A DNA stretch of 56,079 bases from Paracoccaceae bacterium (GTDB taxonomy: Bacteria > Pseudomonadota > Alphaproteobacteria > Rhodobacterales > Rhodobacteraceae): the NCBI GenBank assembly GCA_021296235.1, contig JAGWAS010000012.1:522-56600 (forward strand), written 5' to 3'. A model generated the notes under the pieces. That model was not told the DNA's origin. It saw only the letters and a list, made by a program, of their open reading frames with translations, and did no database searches. Shown in pieces: positions 37,170 to 46,582 of this stretch (position 1 is the first letter of the stretch; every line of letters starts with the position of its first letter). The translations under genes and the position numbers were made by a program.

Positions 37170-38309
37170 ATGACCGAAACTCGGTTCTCGTCCTTGCGCC
37201 TAGTGCAGTTTCGTTCATACGGAAAGGCGGCCCTTGAGCTTGACGGACGCCCGATAGTCCTGACCGGTCAGAACGGATCCGGCAAGACCAGCATCTTGGA
37301 GGCCGTATCCATGTTTTCTCCCGGACGGGGGATGCGCCGCGCTGTTTCTGACGAGATGGCGTGCCGCCGGAATAAGGTTGGCTGGAAGGTGTCGGCCGAA
37401 CTGGTTGCCGGCGGCCGAGGTTGGGAAGTCGCGACATGGTTCCCCGGATCTGCCGGAAGGCGGGTGGAAATAGAAGGAAAGGCCGCAAGGCAGGTGGACC
37501 TCGGCAGATTGCTTAGGGTCGTTTGGGCGGTTCCTGCAATGGACAGGTTGTGGTCGGAAAGCGGGGATGGCCGACGAAGGTTCCTTGACAGGTTGGCCAT
37601 GGGCTTTTTCCCGGCGCATTCCGAGGATGTGATTGCCTACGAAAAGGCAATGCGCGAGCGCAACCGTCTCATACGCGAACGTCGGCGCGTTGGTGCTTGG
37701 ATGGACGGCCTTGAGCAGCAAATGGCGGAAAGGGGAACTGCGATTGCGCGCAGTCGAAGGCGTACGATCGAGCGACTGAAGGCCGCCGGCAAGGAGTCGG
37801 ATTCGGGTTTTCCAAGTGCAAGACTGACCGTGATTTCTCCGGACGGAGGAAATGGAAACACGGAGGACCCCAAAGAACTTGCAGAAGCCCTGAAGCTTGG
37901 CCGGCACCGGGACTTCGCGGCTGGAAGAACGCTGGTGGGGCCGCACCGGTCCGACCTTCTGGCAGTGCACGAAACCAGCGGCATGGAAGCAAGGAATTGT
38001 TCAACCGGTGAACAAAAGGCATTGCTGCTTTCAATCATTCTTGCCAATGCGCGGGCGATTTCGGAGGATTGCGGTGGGCCGCCGGTTATGCTTCTTGACG
38101 AGATCGCGGCCCATCTTGACGCGGGCAGGCGCGATCGGTTTTTTTCAGAAATCCTGAGATTAAAGGTTCAAGCTTGGCTAACCGGCACACAATCCGAATA
38201 TTTCAATTCGCTGGGTCTGGACACGCAGTGGTTTGAAGTTTCCGAAACGAACGGCCTATCGACGGTGGTTGAGACGAAAGCCCCGAGCAGGCCGTTGCCG
38301 CAGGGCTGA
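37170..38309 (+). CDS. recF: DNA replication and repair protein RecF
   Basis: A 379-residue SMC-like ATPase that helps load RecA at gaps. Walker A is GQNGSGKTSILEA (about 34-46), just after SLRLVQFRSYGKA. The C-terminal half has the signature NCSTGEQKALLLSI and Walker B VMLLDEIAAHLDAGRR. It directly follows dnaN. No gyrB follows; a tRNA gene on the other strand comes next. Confidence 0.95.
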   Translation: MTETRFSSLRLVQFRSYGKAALELDGRPIVLTGQNGSGKTSILEAVSMFSPGRGMRRAVSDEMACRRNKVGWKVSAELVAGGRGWEVATWFPGSAGRRVEIEGKAARQVDLGRLLRVVWAVPAMDRLWSESGDGRRRFLDRLAMGFFPAHSEDVIAYEKAMRERNRLIRERRRVGAWMDGLEQQMAERGTAIARSRRRTIERLKAAGKESDSGFPSARLTVISPDGGNGNTEDPKELAEALKLGRHRDFAAGRTLVGPHRSDLLAVHETSGMEARNCSTGEQKALLLSIILANARAISEDCGGPPVMLLDEIAAHLDAGRRDRFFSEILRLKVQAWLTGTQSEYFNSLGLDTQWFEVSETNGLSTVVETKAPSRPLPQG

Positions 38310-38418
38310 GTTCAATTCTAAGGCCGCCCTACCGGCAGGACAACAAATAGTTCGCCGCAACAGGCGGCACGAACCACGGAACAAGCATTCCGATGCCCGT
38401 TTTTTTGGTTCGTGTGAT

Positions 38419-38494
38419 TGGTGCCGCAGAAGGGACTCGAACCCCCGACCCCAACATTACGAATGTCGTGCTCTACCAGCTGAGCTACTGCGGC
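38419..38494 (-). tRNA. tRNA-Thr (anticodon CGT)
   Basis: Read on the minus strand, the 76-nt gene has a 7-bp acceptor stem (GCCGCAG/CTGCGGC), a D arm with AGCTCAGCTGGTAGAGC, an anticodon loop TTCGTAA giving anticodon CGT for ACG (Thr), a variable loop, and a T arm with GGTTCGAGTCC. The discriminator is A and the CCA end is encoded. All stems pair. Confidence 0.96.
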
Positions 38495-38568
38495 AGGGAT
38501 CCGGACCGATAGCAATTCGGTGCAGAAAATGACAGGGCAAAAATTCGACGGGGATTCCCGAAAATCCT

Positions 38569-39993
38569 TCAGGCATTCCGAACGCTTTCTTCGTCCTGTT
38601 GGTTGCTGTCTTCTTCCGGTGCAGCCACCACAAGTGGCAACATTCCGACGGAAGAGGTGTGCATGCGCTCGGAACCATCGATCTCCCTCCACCCAAGTGA
38701 ATCGAATGCTTCGCAGTTTTCGCAGAGAGGTTTCCATTCTGAATGGACGTGCTGGCAGGCTTGGCAGACCCATTGCCGTCCGCGCGAGGCTGAGACGGCG
38801 CGCGTCAGCCAACCGCGCACCACAGCATCCTCGGCTCCGCTGCCGCGTTCGATCGCAGCCATTATGACCAACGACCTCACGGTCGGATTGTCTTCTGCAA
38901 GATTGCCTATTTCCCGTCTTGCCTCCGGAAAATCTTCGTCGGCAACCAGGATTTCGGACATGATCATGCGAGCTTCGGGATCATTGCGCTTCTTGCCGAG
39001 AAGCTTGGCAAACCGACCCCGCCTGGCAGAAGTCGTTTCGTCCGGCTCTATCTCAGCGAAAGCCGCGGCCAAGTCGGGGTGAGCTGCCTGGTTCCACGCA
39101 TTTCTGACTATTCGGGTTGCGGCTTTCCGGTCACCATGCCCGCACTTGATCCGTGATGCCATCACGGCGGCCGGAACCAATTCAGCACAACTCCTGTTGG
39201 CCGCCAGAACTTGCTTTTCCCCTTCTTCTACATTTCCGTCGGCCAGCAGTTCACGCCCATTCACAAAGCTCAGTATGGCGTTGCGGCGGTTGAAGACATC
39301 CCGCGGCAGTTTTCCGGACTTCAGTTTGGCTGCGAGCGTCCGCGCCGCACCTGTCCAGTCTTCCTCCGTTGACTGCAACTTGAGCAGGGTGTCCTGGATT
39401 TGGGTATGCTTCGGGTTGATTGAGAAGGCCTTTTCCGCAAGTTTCAGCGCGGTGTTCACATCGCCCTCGTCGATTTTGTGCCGGAGCAGCCCCGACAACC
39501 CGGCAAATCTGGTTTCATCATGCTGCAGCAGCGCCTTGTATTGGGAAACCGCCTTGCTGGAATCCCCCGAACCTTCGGCGGCTTGGGCCGCCAGAATTCC
39601 GGTCAGTTCCGGGCGCCGGAGAAGTTTCTCTGCCCGTCCGGCCTTAACCTGTGCAAGTCGCGAATCACCTGAGGCAAGGGCAACCAGGCTTCCGGCCAAC
39701 GCTTCGAATCCCCGTCGTTCCCGGTTCTTGTTGAGATATCTGGAAAGGGCGGTCTCATCGCCGACAATGAACCGAATGCAGGCATGGGCGAGCCCTGCCA
39801 GAAAAAAGAACAGCCAGAAGACAGGAAACAAAAGCACGATGCCGATGGCAAGGACAACTGGAGGTATGGTAATTTCCAGATCCGCCACGACGACAGTGAC
39901 ATCCGACGCAGTGTCGGCAAGCATGGCGGTCAAGTAGCTCAGAGCCACGACTGCGAGAACAAAAAGGACAATTTTCAGCATCGACCAGATCAT
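38569..39993 (-). CDS. hemY: HemY-like TPR membrane protein
   Basis: A 474-residue inner-membrane protein of the HemY N-terminal family. Two TM helices open it (MLKIVLFVLAVVALSYLTAM and VVLAIGIVLLFPVFWLFFF), separated by a short loop. A long alpha-helical, TPR-like part follows (units such as ALLQHDETRFAGLSGLL and AEKAFSINPKHTQIQD). The C-terminal part has four Cys in two CxxC pairs (WVCQACQHVHSEWKPLCENCE), a likely zinc ribbon as in YciM/LapB-type proteins. The gene lies 6 bp after the mitofilin-like gene. In alphaproteobacteria these usually sit next to hemD; here they are about 10 kb away. The role is not established; a haem link is only positional in most genomes. Confidence 0.85.
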   Translation of the reverse strand: MIWSMLKIVLFVLAVVALSYLTAMLADTASDVTVVVADLEITIPPVVLAIGIVLLFPVFWLFFFLAGLAHACIRFIVGDETALSRYLNKNRERRGFEALAGSLVALASGDSRLAQVKAGRAEKLLRRPELTGILAAQAAEGSGDSSKAVSQYKALLQHDETRFAGLSGLLRHKIDEGDVNTALKLAEKAFSINPKHTQIQDTLLKLQSTEEDWTGAARTLAAKLKSGKLPRDVFNRRNAILSFVNGRELLADGNVEEGEKQVLAANRSCAELVPAAVMASRIKCGHGDRKAATRIVRNAWNQAAHPDLAAAFAEIEPDETTSARRGRFAKLLGKKRNDPEARMIMSEILVADEDFPEARREIGNLAEDNPTVRSLVIMAAIERGSGAEDAVVRGWLTRAVSASRGRQWVCQACQHVHSEWKPLCENCEAFDSLGWREIDGSERMHTSSVGMLPLVVAAPEEDSNQQDEESVRNA

Positions 39994-39999
39994 GGGCGA

Positions 40000-41352
40000 T
40001 CACTGCTCCGTTTCCGGGCTCTCTAGCATTGAATCTATCGCCGCCAGAACGGCTGTGTGCGCCTCCGCGGCCAAGATCCAGTCGGCAAGCGTTTCCTGAG
40101 CAGAATCCGACAGCGTTGCCAGTGTCGTCAGCGCACCGCGCACGTTGCCTGCCATCAAACTTCCTTCGGCCCTGGAAAGCGTTGCAGCCGGGTCATCGCC
40201 TTCACGGGGGGTCAGGGGCCGTATCTGTATCAGTGAGGTCAGAAAATCCACAATTCCTCCTTCCCCATCCGATTGCGCAGCCGTCGCCCTGAGTGCTGCC
40301 CTGGCGAATCCATCAAAACTGCGCTGCAATTCCTCCATTGTGGCAATGCCGGTTTCAGCATGGATCATCACCACCTCCGGAATTTCGAGATCGGAGAAAC
40401 CTGCATCGCGCAGAAGACGAAGATAAGGGGCACCGGTTGCGGCGGCGGCGCGAACCCCGATGAGGGCAAGGCCTTTCGCAGACAAGGCGTCCCCAGACAT
40501 GCGGGATTCAAGACTTGCCAACCTCCGTTCGGCTTCGGCGAGGCGATACTCATCATCTTGCCGAGTTGGCAACGCGGCAAATCGCGACTCAACTTCGGAC
40601 AATCGGCTTTCAAGGGAGTTCATCTCCGCAGTCGTATCTGAGGCAGCAGGCGAGGTGGCCCGGTTTGCTTCCAATTTCATGAGCTGTTCGGAAAGAGCGT
40701 CCAGCCGGGTCTCAAGCGCAGCAACGTTTCCCGTGGTTTCGGAGGGGAGACCGCCTTCTGCCTGGATCGGTGGCGGCACAGGTGCTTCCTCCACCGCCGC
40801 CAACCTGGCATCCAACTCACTTATTCGCCGATCAAGCTCCCCGGATGCCGATGTCATTGCAGCTTCAATCTGGGTAAAAATTCGGTTAGTCTCGTTTCGG
40901 CCCTGTTCAATCCCTTCGGCGAGAACCGCAACTTCGCTGCCCAAAGCGAGTGGGGCAGTGCTTTCGGCCAATGACGACAGGCGGATTTCGATCTCTGCGA
41001 GTCTTGCGTCGCGCAGGGCCAATTCACGGTTCAGTTCCCCGGTTGAATTTTGTGCCTCATAGTTCCGAACAACCATGGTCGCCAAAACGCCGGCGGCCGC
41101 AGCAATCAGGCCGAATGCGACTGCCCTGAAAGTCAGCATCGCAAATTTGTCGGAGAATGCCACGAAGCGATCGCGGATTCCGACCTGCTTTGCCTTCAAA
41201 TTGACGGAAGGTTCCGGTTCGGCGTTCGGATTGTCGCTGCCGACATCTGCAACTGCTACGGCTTCTGCTTCCTCAACCGGAACGTCATCTTCCGGCGAAG
41301 CACTCGCTGCAGCTTCAGTGGCGCTGCTGTTTTCCGGTTCAGCTTTTCGCAC
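40000..41352 (-). CDS. Mitofilin (Mic60)-like inner membrane protein (GTG start)
   Basis: A 450-residue protein with an acidic, Ala/Glu-rich N-terminus, one TM helix (MLTFRAVAFGLIAAAAGVLATMVV, about 73-96), a long coiled-coil (residues ~105-290, Leu/Glu/Arg heptads) and a C-terminal mitofilin-like domain (from about residue 305; GAPYLRLLRDAGFSDLEIPEV). This is the order of alphaproteobacterial Mic60 homologues, which bend inner membranes. The start is GTG at 41352, directly after an in-frame stop. It forms an operon with the HemY-like gene. Confidence 0.85.
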   Translation of the reverse strand: MRKAEPENSSATEAAASASPEDDVPVEEAEAVAVADVGSDNPNAEPEPSVNLKAKQVGIRDRFVAFSDKFAMLTFRAVAFGLIAAAAGVLATMVVRNYEAQNSTGELNRELALRDARLAEIEIRLSSLAESTAPLALGSEVAVLAEGIEQGRNETNRIFTQIEAAMTSASGELDRRISELDARLAAVEEAPVPPPIQAEGGLPSETTGNVAALETRLDALSEQLMKLEANRATSPAASDTTAEMNSLESRLSEVESRFAALPTRQDDEYRLAEAERRLASLESRMSGDALSAKGLALIGVRAAAATGAPYLRLLRDAGFSDLEIPEVVMIHAETGIATMEELQRSFDGFARAALRATAAQSDGEGGIVDFLTSLIQIRPLTPREGDDPAATLSRAEGSLMAGNVRGALTTLATLSDSAQETLADWILAAEAHTAVLAAIDSMLESPETEQ

Positions 41353-41794
41353 TCATCTCGTTCCAAGGCGATGTCGACAGGCGTTGCGTTACCGATACTG
41401 GGCAAGTGGCGGTGCAAGACAGATGTGTCCGAGAAGATTGCCATTTGCCCGGAACCGTGCGGTGCAATCTGCCACAGGCGGGAGTGTCGATGCAAGCCGA
41501 GGACCGCAGAACGCAGCAATTCCAACAGTTCGGTCATACGCTGTTTTCCGATTTTGCGGCAATCTTCGGCCATGTCCGCGTTTGTCGGGCAGCGGGGACA
41601 ATCGCGCCTGAGGCGGTCATGTCGGCAATTCACAGGTTGCCATGTTATCAATGATCTCGCGCAATCCCGATATGCGATCCTGCAGATCAGTAACCTCATG
41701 TGGTCAAGAGCCATCGCAGGATCATGATTGCACGCCATCGCTGGTGCCGGGCCGCAGTTTTTGAAGAAGAATTCTTGTGCAAGCCGGAGAGACG
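41353..41794. other. Gap between the mitofilin-like and livF genes
   Basis: About 440 bp. A minus-strand frame of up to 180 codons (41256-41798) crosses the gap and overlaps the mitofilin-like gene in another frame. It has no ribosome binding site and I recognise no domain in it, so I do not call it a gene. A conserved-looking stretch in it (HGSGQMAIFSDTSVLHRHLP) deserves a homology search. Confidence 0.35.
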
Positions 41795-42481
41795 TCACAC
41801 CCCTATATGTTGCTCAGTGACTTGTGGTGTGAGCTCTTCAATCGTTCCGCTCCAGACAGTCCTTCCCCGGGAAAGAATGACGGCGCCGTCGCAGACGTTG
41901 CGCAACTCCCTTATCGATTTGTCGATGACCAGAATGGACAATCCGGTTTCCAATTTGAGCCTTGTTATCGCTGCCCAGATTTCTTGGCGAATAATCGGCG
42001 CGAGCCCTTCCGTCGCCTCATCAAGAATGAGCAGTCTTGGGTTGGTCATCAGAGCGCGACCTATCGCAACCATTTGTTGTTCTCCGCCCGACAGGGAGGC
42101 CGCCCGTTGAGTCTTCCGTTCCCCCAGCCTTGGAAAGAGACCCACAACCTTTTCAAACGTCCAGTGGCCGGGCCGGGCCGCGGCAATCAGGTTTTCAAAA
42201 ACTGTGAGAGCAGCAAAACACCGTCTGCCTTCCGGGGCCAGGCCAATGCCCAGGCGCGCTGTCTGATGGCTGGTCAGGCGGCTGAGATCGACGGTATCAA
42301 AAGCAAGGGTGCCTTGGGACGGCATCATTCGGCAAATGCACTTCACCACTGTGCTCTTGCCCATGCCGTTCCGGCCCATCAGCGCGACGACCTCTCCCTC
42401 GGCAACTCTCAGGTTGGCGCCGAATAGCACCTGACTTGATCCGTAGGAGGCGGTGACATTCGAGAGTGCAAGCAGTGTCAT
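41795..42481 (-). CDS. livF: Branched-chain amino acid-type ABC transporter ATP-binding protein (LivF)
   Basis: A 228-residue ATPase of the LivF type: Walker A GRNGMGKST, signature SLSGGEQQMVAIGRAL, Walker B LLILDEATEGLAP with LivF-style GLAP. Its ATG overlaps the livG stop (ATGA), so translation is coupled. In most LivF proteins the motif after Walker B is DEPSEGL; here it reads DEATEGL. It pairs with LivG below the LivH/LivM permeases to import branched-chain amino acids or, in this superfamily, aromatic acids, urea and amides. Confidence 0.92.
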   Translation of the reverse strand: MTLLALSNVTASYGSSQVLFGANLRVAEGEVVALMGRNGMGKSTVVKCICRMMPSQGTLAFDTVDLSRLTSHQTARLGIGLAPEGRRCFAALTVFENLIAAARPGHWTFEKVVGLFPRLGERKTQRAASLSGGEQQMVAIGRALMTNPRLLILDEATEGLAPIIRQEIWAAITRLKLETGLSILVIDKSIRELRNVCDGAVILSRGRTVWSGTIEELTPQVTEQHIGV

Positions 42482-43227
42482 GCCTCATCCCCCAAATATG
42501 CCTCCTGCACCTCCGGATTGGCGCGAATGTCATTTCCCGAACCCGTTGCAATGATCCTGCCATAAACAAGAACGCTGATCCGATCGGCCAGTGCAAAGAC
42601 CGCGTCCATGTCGTGCTCGACAAGGAGGATCGGGGCCTCATGACGAAGGGCGTCCAGGAAACCGGTCAAGCGCTTTGAGCCCTCTGACCCGAGGCCTGCC
42701 ATCGGTTCGTCCATGACAAAGACCCTGGGGTTCAGGGTCAGTGAAACGGCAACCTCAAGTTGCCGGCGCTGGCCATGGCTGAGCTCGGCCGTTCTTACGC
42801 GCATGAAGTCTTCCAGGCCGACCCTGAGGAGAGCACATTCCGCAGCGTCTCTGAGTTCGTTATCCCGGAGTGCGGGTCCAAAAAATCGCCAAGGACGGCC
42901 CGATGCGCCCAATGCCCCCAGCATTGCGTTTTGCAAGACGGTGTCCTCCATCGCCAGGGCCGAGATTTGAAATGTTCTTCCCAGGCCGGCGCGGACCCGA
43001 TCGCGGGCACTTTCTTTCGTGACATCGCGCCCGAGCAACTCAACATTTCCGGCGCACGGTTTCAAAGTTCCACAAATCTGGGCGATCAGCGTTGATTTGC
43101 CGGCACCGTTGGGGCCGATGATCGCATGGATCTCGTTGGGACGGAGATCGATCGAAATGTTGTCGCTGGCCTTCAGCGCGCCAAAATTCTTGGAAATTGC
43201 ATGGGTGGCAAGAACAGCTTCAGTCAT
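42478..43227 (-). CDS. livG: Branched-chain amino acid-type ABC transporter ATP-binding protein (LivG)
   Basis: About 249 residues from the ATG at 43227 (MTEAVLATHAISKNFG; an in-frame start 18 bp upstream is possible). Walker A is GPNGAGKST, the signature ELSHGQRRQLEV, Walker B VFVMDEPMAGL. The signature GQRRQLEV is the common LivG form. Its 5' end overlaps the livM stop by 8 bp and its 3' end overlaps livF by 4 bp. Confidence 0.92.
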   Translation of the reverse strand: MTEAVLATHAISKNFGALKASDNISIDLRPNEIHAIIGPNGAGKSTLIAQICGTLKPCAGNVELLGRDVTKESARDRVRAGLGRTFQISALAMEDTVLQNAMLGALGASGRPWRFFGPALRDNELRDAAECALLRVGLEDFMRVRTAELSHGQRRQLEVAVSLTLNPRVFVMDEPMAGLGSEGSKRLTGFLDALRHEAPILLVEHDMDAVFALADRISVLVYGRIIATGSGNDIRANPEVQEAYLGDEA

Positions 43228-44203
43228 GGGACCCCTCCCGGCCACAAATCATGCCGATCAACCCGCCGCGACCGAAAAGCACGACAAGAAGAAGCAGGAC
43301 GCCCAAATGGACGTGCCAGAATTCGCTGAAGCCGCCCAGCAGATGTTCAAGCGTCACGAATACGAGTGCACCGGCAACGGGACCGAACAGGCGCCCGACC
43401 CCTCCGATGATCACAAAGACCATGATCTCGCCGCTAAGTTGCCAACTGAACATGGCTGGGCTGACGAAGCGGTTCAAGTCGGCAAACAGTGCGCCGGCCA
43501 GCCCTGTCATTGCTCCGGAAATGACGAAGGCCACGAGCTTTAGCCGGTTTGGGTCGAGACCGACGGTCTCGACGCGTTGAGGGGCCTGGCGTGCTGCGTT
43601 CAGTGCAAGCCCGAATGGCGATCGTGCAAGCCGCGAAGCCAATGCCAGTGCGGCCACCAATATCGCAAAACAGATCATGAAGAACTGAATCGGATCAAGC
43701 GTGTTCAGGCCGGGAAACCCGTTGCGAACGTAGACGGACAGACCGTCCTCACCGCCATAGGTTGGCCAACTGATTGAGAAGTAAAAGAACATCTGACCGA
43801 ATGCGAGTGTGATCATGATGAAATACACGCCCGAGGTTCGGAGCGACAGGATGCCGACAATCGTTGCCGCGAAGGCGGACACGGCGACGGAAATGAGCCA
43901 GATCGCCGGCATCGACTTGGTGCCTTCGATCAGAAACGGCCATTCCGCCACCGGCGTGAAGGTCTGGGCATGGAACGCAGAAATGCCCATCGCATACCCG
44001 CCAAGTCCAAAGAAAGCTGCATGTCCAAGACTGACAAGCCCGCCCAGTCCAAGTGCGATGTTGAGTCCGACCGCCGCCAATGCGAAAATGGCGGCACGCG
44101 TCATCAGAGTGATGATGAAGGGTTCATCGGCAAGATGTGCCCAGACTGGTATCACAACGCAGACAACAATAAGGGCCATGTTCAGATGGCGCTCTTTGAT
44201 CAA
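43220..44203 (-). CDS. livM: Branched-chain amino acid-type ABC transporter permease (LivM)
   Basis: A 327-residue permease with about ten TM segments and the LivM-type cytoplasmic loop (APQRVETVGLDPNRLKLVAFVISGAMTGLAGALFA). The start at 44203 is a TTG overlapping the livH stop (TTGA); an ATG eight codons in (44179) is the alternative. The transport core is complete, including the GGVGRLFGPVAGAL segment typical of the family. Confidence 0.92.
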   Translation of the reverse strand: MIKERHLNMALIVVCVVIPVWAHLADEPFIITLMTRAAIFALAAVGLNIALGLGGLVSLGHAAFFGLGGYAMGISAFHAQTFTPVAEWPFLIEGTKSMPAIWLISVAVSAFAATIVGILSLRTSGVYFIMITLAFGQMFFYFSISWPTYGGEDGLSVYVRNGFPGLNTLDPIQFFMICFAILVAALALASRLARSPFGLALNAARQAPQRVETVGLDPNRLKLVAFVISGAMTGLAGALFADLNRFVSPAMFSWQLSGEIMVFVIIGGVGRLFGPVAGALVFVTLEHLLGGFSEFWHVHLGVLLLLVVLFGRGGLIGMICGREGSHD

Positions 44204-45120
44204 AATCGCGCTCCGAACAGACCGGTTGGGCGCCAGATCAAAACGACGCCCATCAAGATGTAGATCGCCATCGAGGCGATCGAAGAACCGACCGCGGTTG
44301 CGGAGGAGGCGTCCATCACAAGTCGAAGAGCCTGAGGCAGGAAGACGCTGCCCAAGGTGTCCGTGAGTCCGACGAGTATGCTCCCGATCAGAGCACCCTT
44401 GATTGAACCAATTCCGCCTATGACGATAACCACGAATGCGAGGATCAGCACCGGTTCGCCCATTCCCACCTGCACCGACTGAATCGCACCAACCAGAGCG
44501 CCGGCAAGGCCGGCGAGTGCCGCGCCAAGCGCGAAGATCAACGTATACAGTTTCGATATGTCTATTCCGAGCGCCGCAATCATTTCACGGTCGTTTTCCC
44601 CGGCGCGGACCTGCACGCCGATGCGGGTTCTTGTGATCATTAGGCCCAATCCAAGCGCAATGACAAGGCCCGCAGCGATCAACGCAGTGCGATAGAGGGA
44701 ATACTCAATCCCGCCCGGAAGCGAGATGGGTCCGGACAAGTAGCTCGGGATGCTGAGATAAAGCGGGAACGACCCGAAGAGCCATCTTGTGCCCTCGGAG
44801 AAAATGAGAATGAGCGCAAAGGTGGCCAGAACCTGATCAAGATGATCCTTGCCGTAGAGTCTCCGGATGACAACGAGTTCAACCAAAGCTCCTGCGATGG
44901 CCGCTGCCGTCAGAGCAGCAAGCAGGGCCAGCAGAAACGACCCGGTGGCGCCGGCAACTGCCGCTGCTGCGAATGCGCCGACCATGAAGAGCGAACCATG
45001 CGCAAGGTTGATCAATCCCATCACGCCGAAGATGAGCGTCAACCCTGCCGCCATTAAGAACAGCATGATGCCGAACTGCACCCCGTTAAGGATTTGCTCT
45101 GCAATCAGCGCAAACGACAA
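44200..45120 (-). CDS. livH: Branched-chain amino acid-type ABC transporter permease (LivH)
   Basis: A 306-residue LivH-type permease with eight or so TM helices. Typical blocks: QILNGVQFGIMLFLMAAGLTLIFG, the GLINLAHGSLFMVGAF turn, and FVVIVIGGIGSIKGALIGS near the C-terminus. The C-terminal end (LIWRPTGLFGARF) is the standard LivH ending. It lies 52 bp after the binding-protein gene and overlaps livM by 4 bp. Confidence 0.93.
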   Translation of the reverse strand: MSFALIAEQILNGVQFGIMLFLMAAGLTLIFGVMGLINLAHGSLFMVGAFAAAAVAGATGSFLLALLAALTAAAIAGALVELVVIRRLYGKDHLDQVLATFALILIFSEGTRWLFGSFPLYLSIPSYLSGPISLPGGIEYSLYRTALIAAGLVIALGLGLMITRTRIGVQVRAGENDREMIAALGIDISKLYTLIFALGAALAGLAGALVGAIQSVQVGMGEPVLILAFVVIVIGGIGSIKGALIGSILVGLTDTLGSVFLPQALRLVMDASSATAVGSSIASMAIYILMGVVLIWRPTGLFGARF

Positions 45121-45172
45121 TAGGCCGGACCTCGCGGTGCTCGGACTGCTGATTCAGGTCCTGCCAATCTTC

Positions 45173-46318
45173 CTACATCTCGCATTCGGGCGCATAGGCG
45201 TCTGAATGGTTTTCGAAGGCGATGCCAATGATCTTGTTGGTGAAAATGTCTCCTTCCTTGATCACCTCGCGTGCATAGATCGTTTGAATCGGATGGTGAT
45301 TGTCACCGAATTCAAAGTCGCCGCGCGTGCTATCGAATTCAGCCGCCTTTAGCGCATCGCGGAAGGCATCGGCGTCGCCGACCTCGGCTTTATCCAGAGC
45401 GGAGATCAGCAGGTTGGCGGCATCAAATCCCTGGCTGGCATAGAGTGAAGGCAACCGCCCATACTCAGCCTGGAAACTCTCCACAAAAGCTGCGTTGGTC
45501 GGGTTGTCGATATCCTTGCTCCACTGCGACGTGTTCACGACACCCAGGGCCGCCTCGCCCACAGCCTGCAAGATGCCCTGATCAAAGGAGAACGCCGGAC
45601 CGATCACCGGAATGTCCACACCGGAATCGCTGTACTGCTTCAAAAACGCGATCCCCATGCCGCCCGGCAGGAAGAAAAAGACGCTGTCGGCTTCGGATGC
45701 CCGGATCTGGGCAATTTCGGCTGCGTAGTCTGTCTGTCCGAGTTTCGTATAGAGTTCGCTGGCAATCCCGCCTTCGAAGAAACGCTTGTAGCCGGTCAGG
45801 GAGTCCTTTCCCGCAGGATAGTTGGGTGCCAGGATAAACGAATTGGTGTAGCCGGCTGAATTCGCATAGGCGCCGGCCGCCTCGTGCAGGTTGTCGTTCT
45901 GCCAGGCCGCGTTAAAGTAGTTCGGATGGCACCCCTTTCCGGCAAGTGCGGAGGGGCCAGCATTCGGTGAGATATAGAATTTTCCCTGTGCAGTAACCGA
46001 TGGCACCACCGCCATGGCAAGATTCGACCAGATGATGCCGGTGAGAACATCAACCTTTTCCGATTGAATCATCTTGTCGGCAAGCTGGACGGCAACATCC
46101 GGCTTGCGTTGATCGTCGGCAACGACGACCTCGATGTCGGACCGACCGGATTGCTTGATTGCCAACATGAAGCCGTCACGCACGTCGATGCCGAGTCCGG
46201 CGCCGCCGCCCGACAGAGTCGTGATCATTCCGACTTTGGTGTCGGCGAACGCAACGCCTGCAACTGTGCACATCGCCGCGATCGCAGCCGTAGCCACGTT
46301 AAGAATTCTGAATTTCAT
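45173..46318 (-). CDS. Branched-chain amino acid/amide-type ABC transporter substrate-binding protein
   Basis: About 381 residues of the periplasmic HAAT family. The ATG at 46318 has ggaggt 6 bp upstream and begins a signal peptide cleaved after VAFA (ADTKVGMITTLSG follows). The mature protein has the two-lobe pattern (GRSDIEVVVADDQRKPDVAVQLADKMI, SPNAGPSALAGKGCHPNYF, PASLYASQGFDAANLL-like segment). Two Cys, one in KGCHPNYF and one near the C-terminus, could pair. The relic acyl-CoA ligase upstream and the oxidoreductases beyond suggest an aromatic or other organic acid as cargo; this is an inference. Confidence 0.9.
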   Translation of the reverse strand: MKFRILNVATAAIAAMCTVAGVAFADTKVGMITTLSGGGAGLGIDVRDGFMLAIKQSGRSDIEVVVADDQRKPDVAVQLADKMIQSEKVDVLTGIIWSNLAMAVVPSVTAQGKFYISPNAGPSALAGKGCHPNYFNAAWQNDNLHEAAGAYANSAGYTNSFILAPNYPAGKDSLTGYKRFFEGGIASELYTKLGQTDYAAEIAQIRASEADSVFFFLPGGMGIAFLKQYSDSGVDIPVIGPAFSFDQGILQAVGEAALGVVNTSQWSKDIDNPTNAAFVESFQAEYGRLPSLYASQGFDAANLLISALDKAEVGDADAFRDALKAAEFDSTRGDFEFGDNHHPIQTIYAREVIKEGDIFTNKIIGIAFENHSDAYAPECEM

Positions 46319-46354
46319 GGGAACCTCCATTTGTGCTTGAGACGGATCAAAACG

Positions 46355-46369
46355 CGTTGAAAGTCAACG
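46355..46369. promoter_or_regulatory. Dyad upstream of the Liv operon, candidate operator
   Basis: cgttga-aag-tcaacg, a perfect 6-bp inverted repeat with a 3-bp spacer, about 36 bp upstream of the binding-protein start. Its position suits a repressor or activator site. No regulator gene is nearby. Confidence 0.4.
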
Positions 46370-46582
46370 TCATCACAGTTCGTTCGGTTCCGTCGATATC
46401 GAACAAATTACAATCAATATACCTCCCAATGTCCTCCCTGTCAGGGATGCACATCTTCTTTCTTAGTTCGGATTCGCCGCTTGTTGAGCGGAATTCAGAA
46501 TCCAACTCCTTCTTAGCGGTTTTGTCCGCAGTCCGGTAGGTCTTGCCCGATCTGCAGCGATTTTGAATTGGAACGAGGTGCA

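Noticed and set aside
38345..38410. Hairpins downstream of recF followed by a T-run
   Set aside because: The stem next to the T-run is only about 4 bp with a 3-bp gap, and the larger stem at 38350-38374 is 25 bp away from it; too weak to call a terminator.
41256..41798. 180-codon minus-strand frame overlapping the mitofilin-like gene
   Set aside because: No ribosome binding site, no recognised domain and a 97-bp overlap with a well-supported gene.
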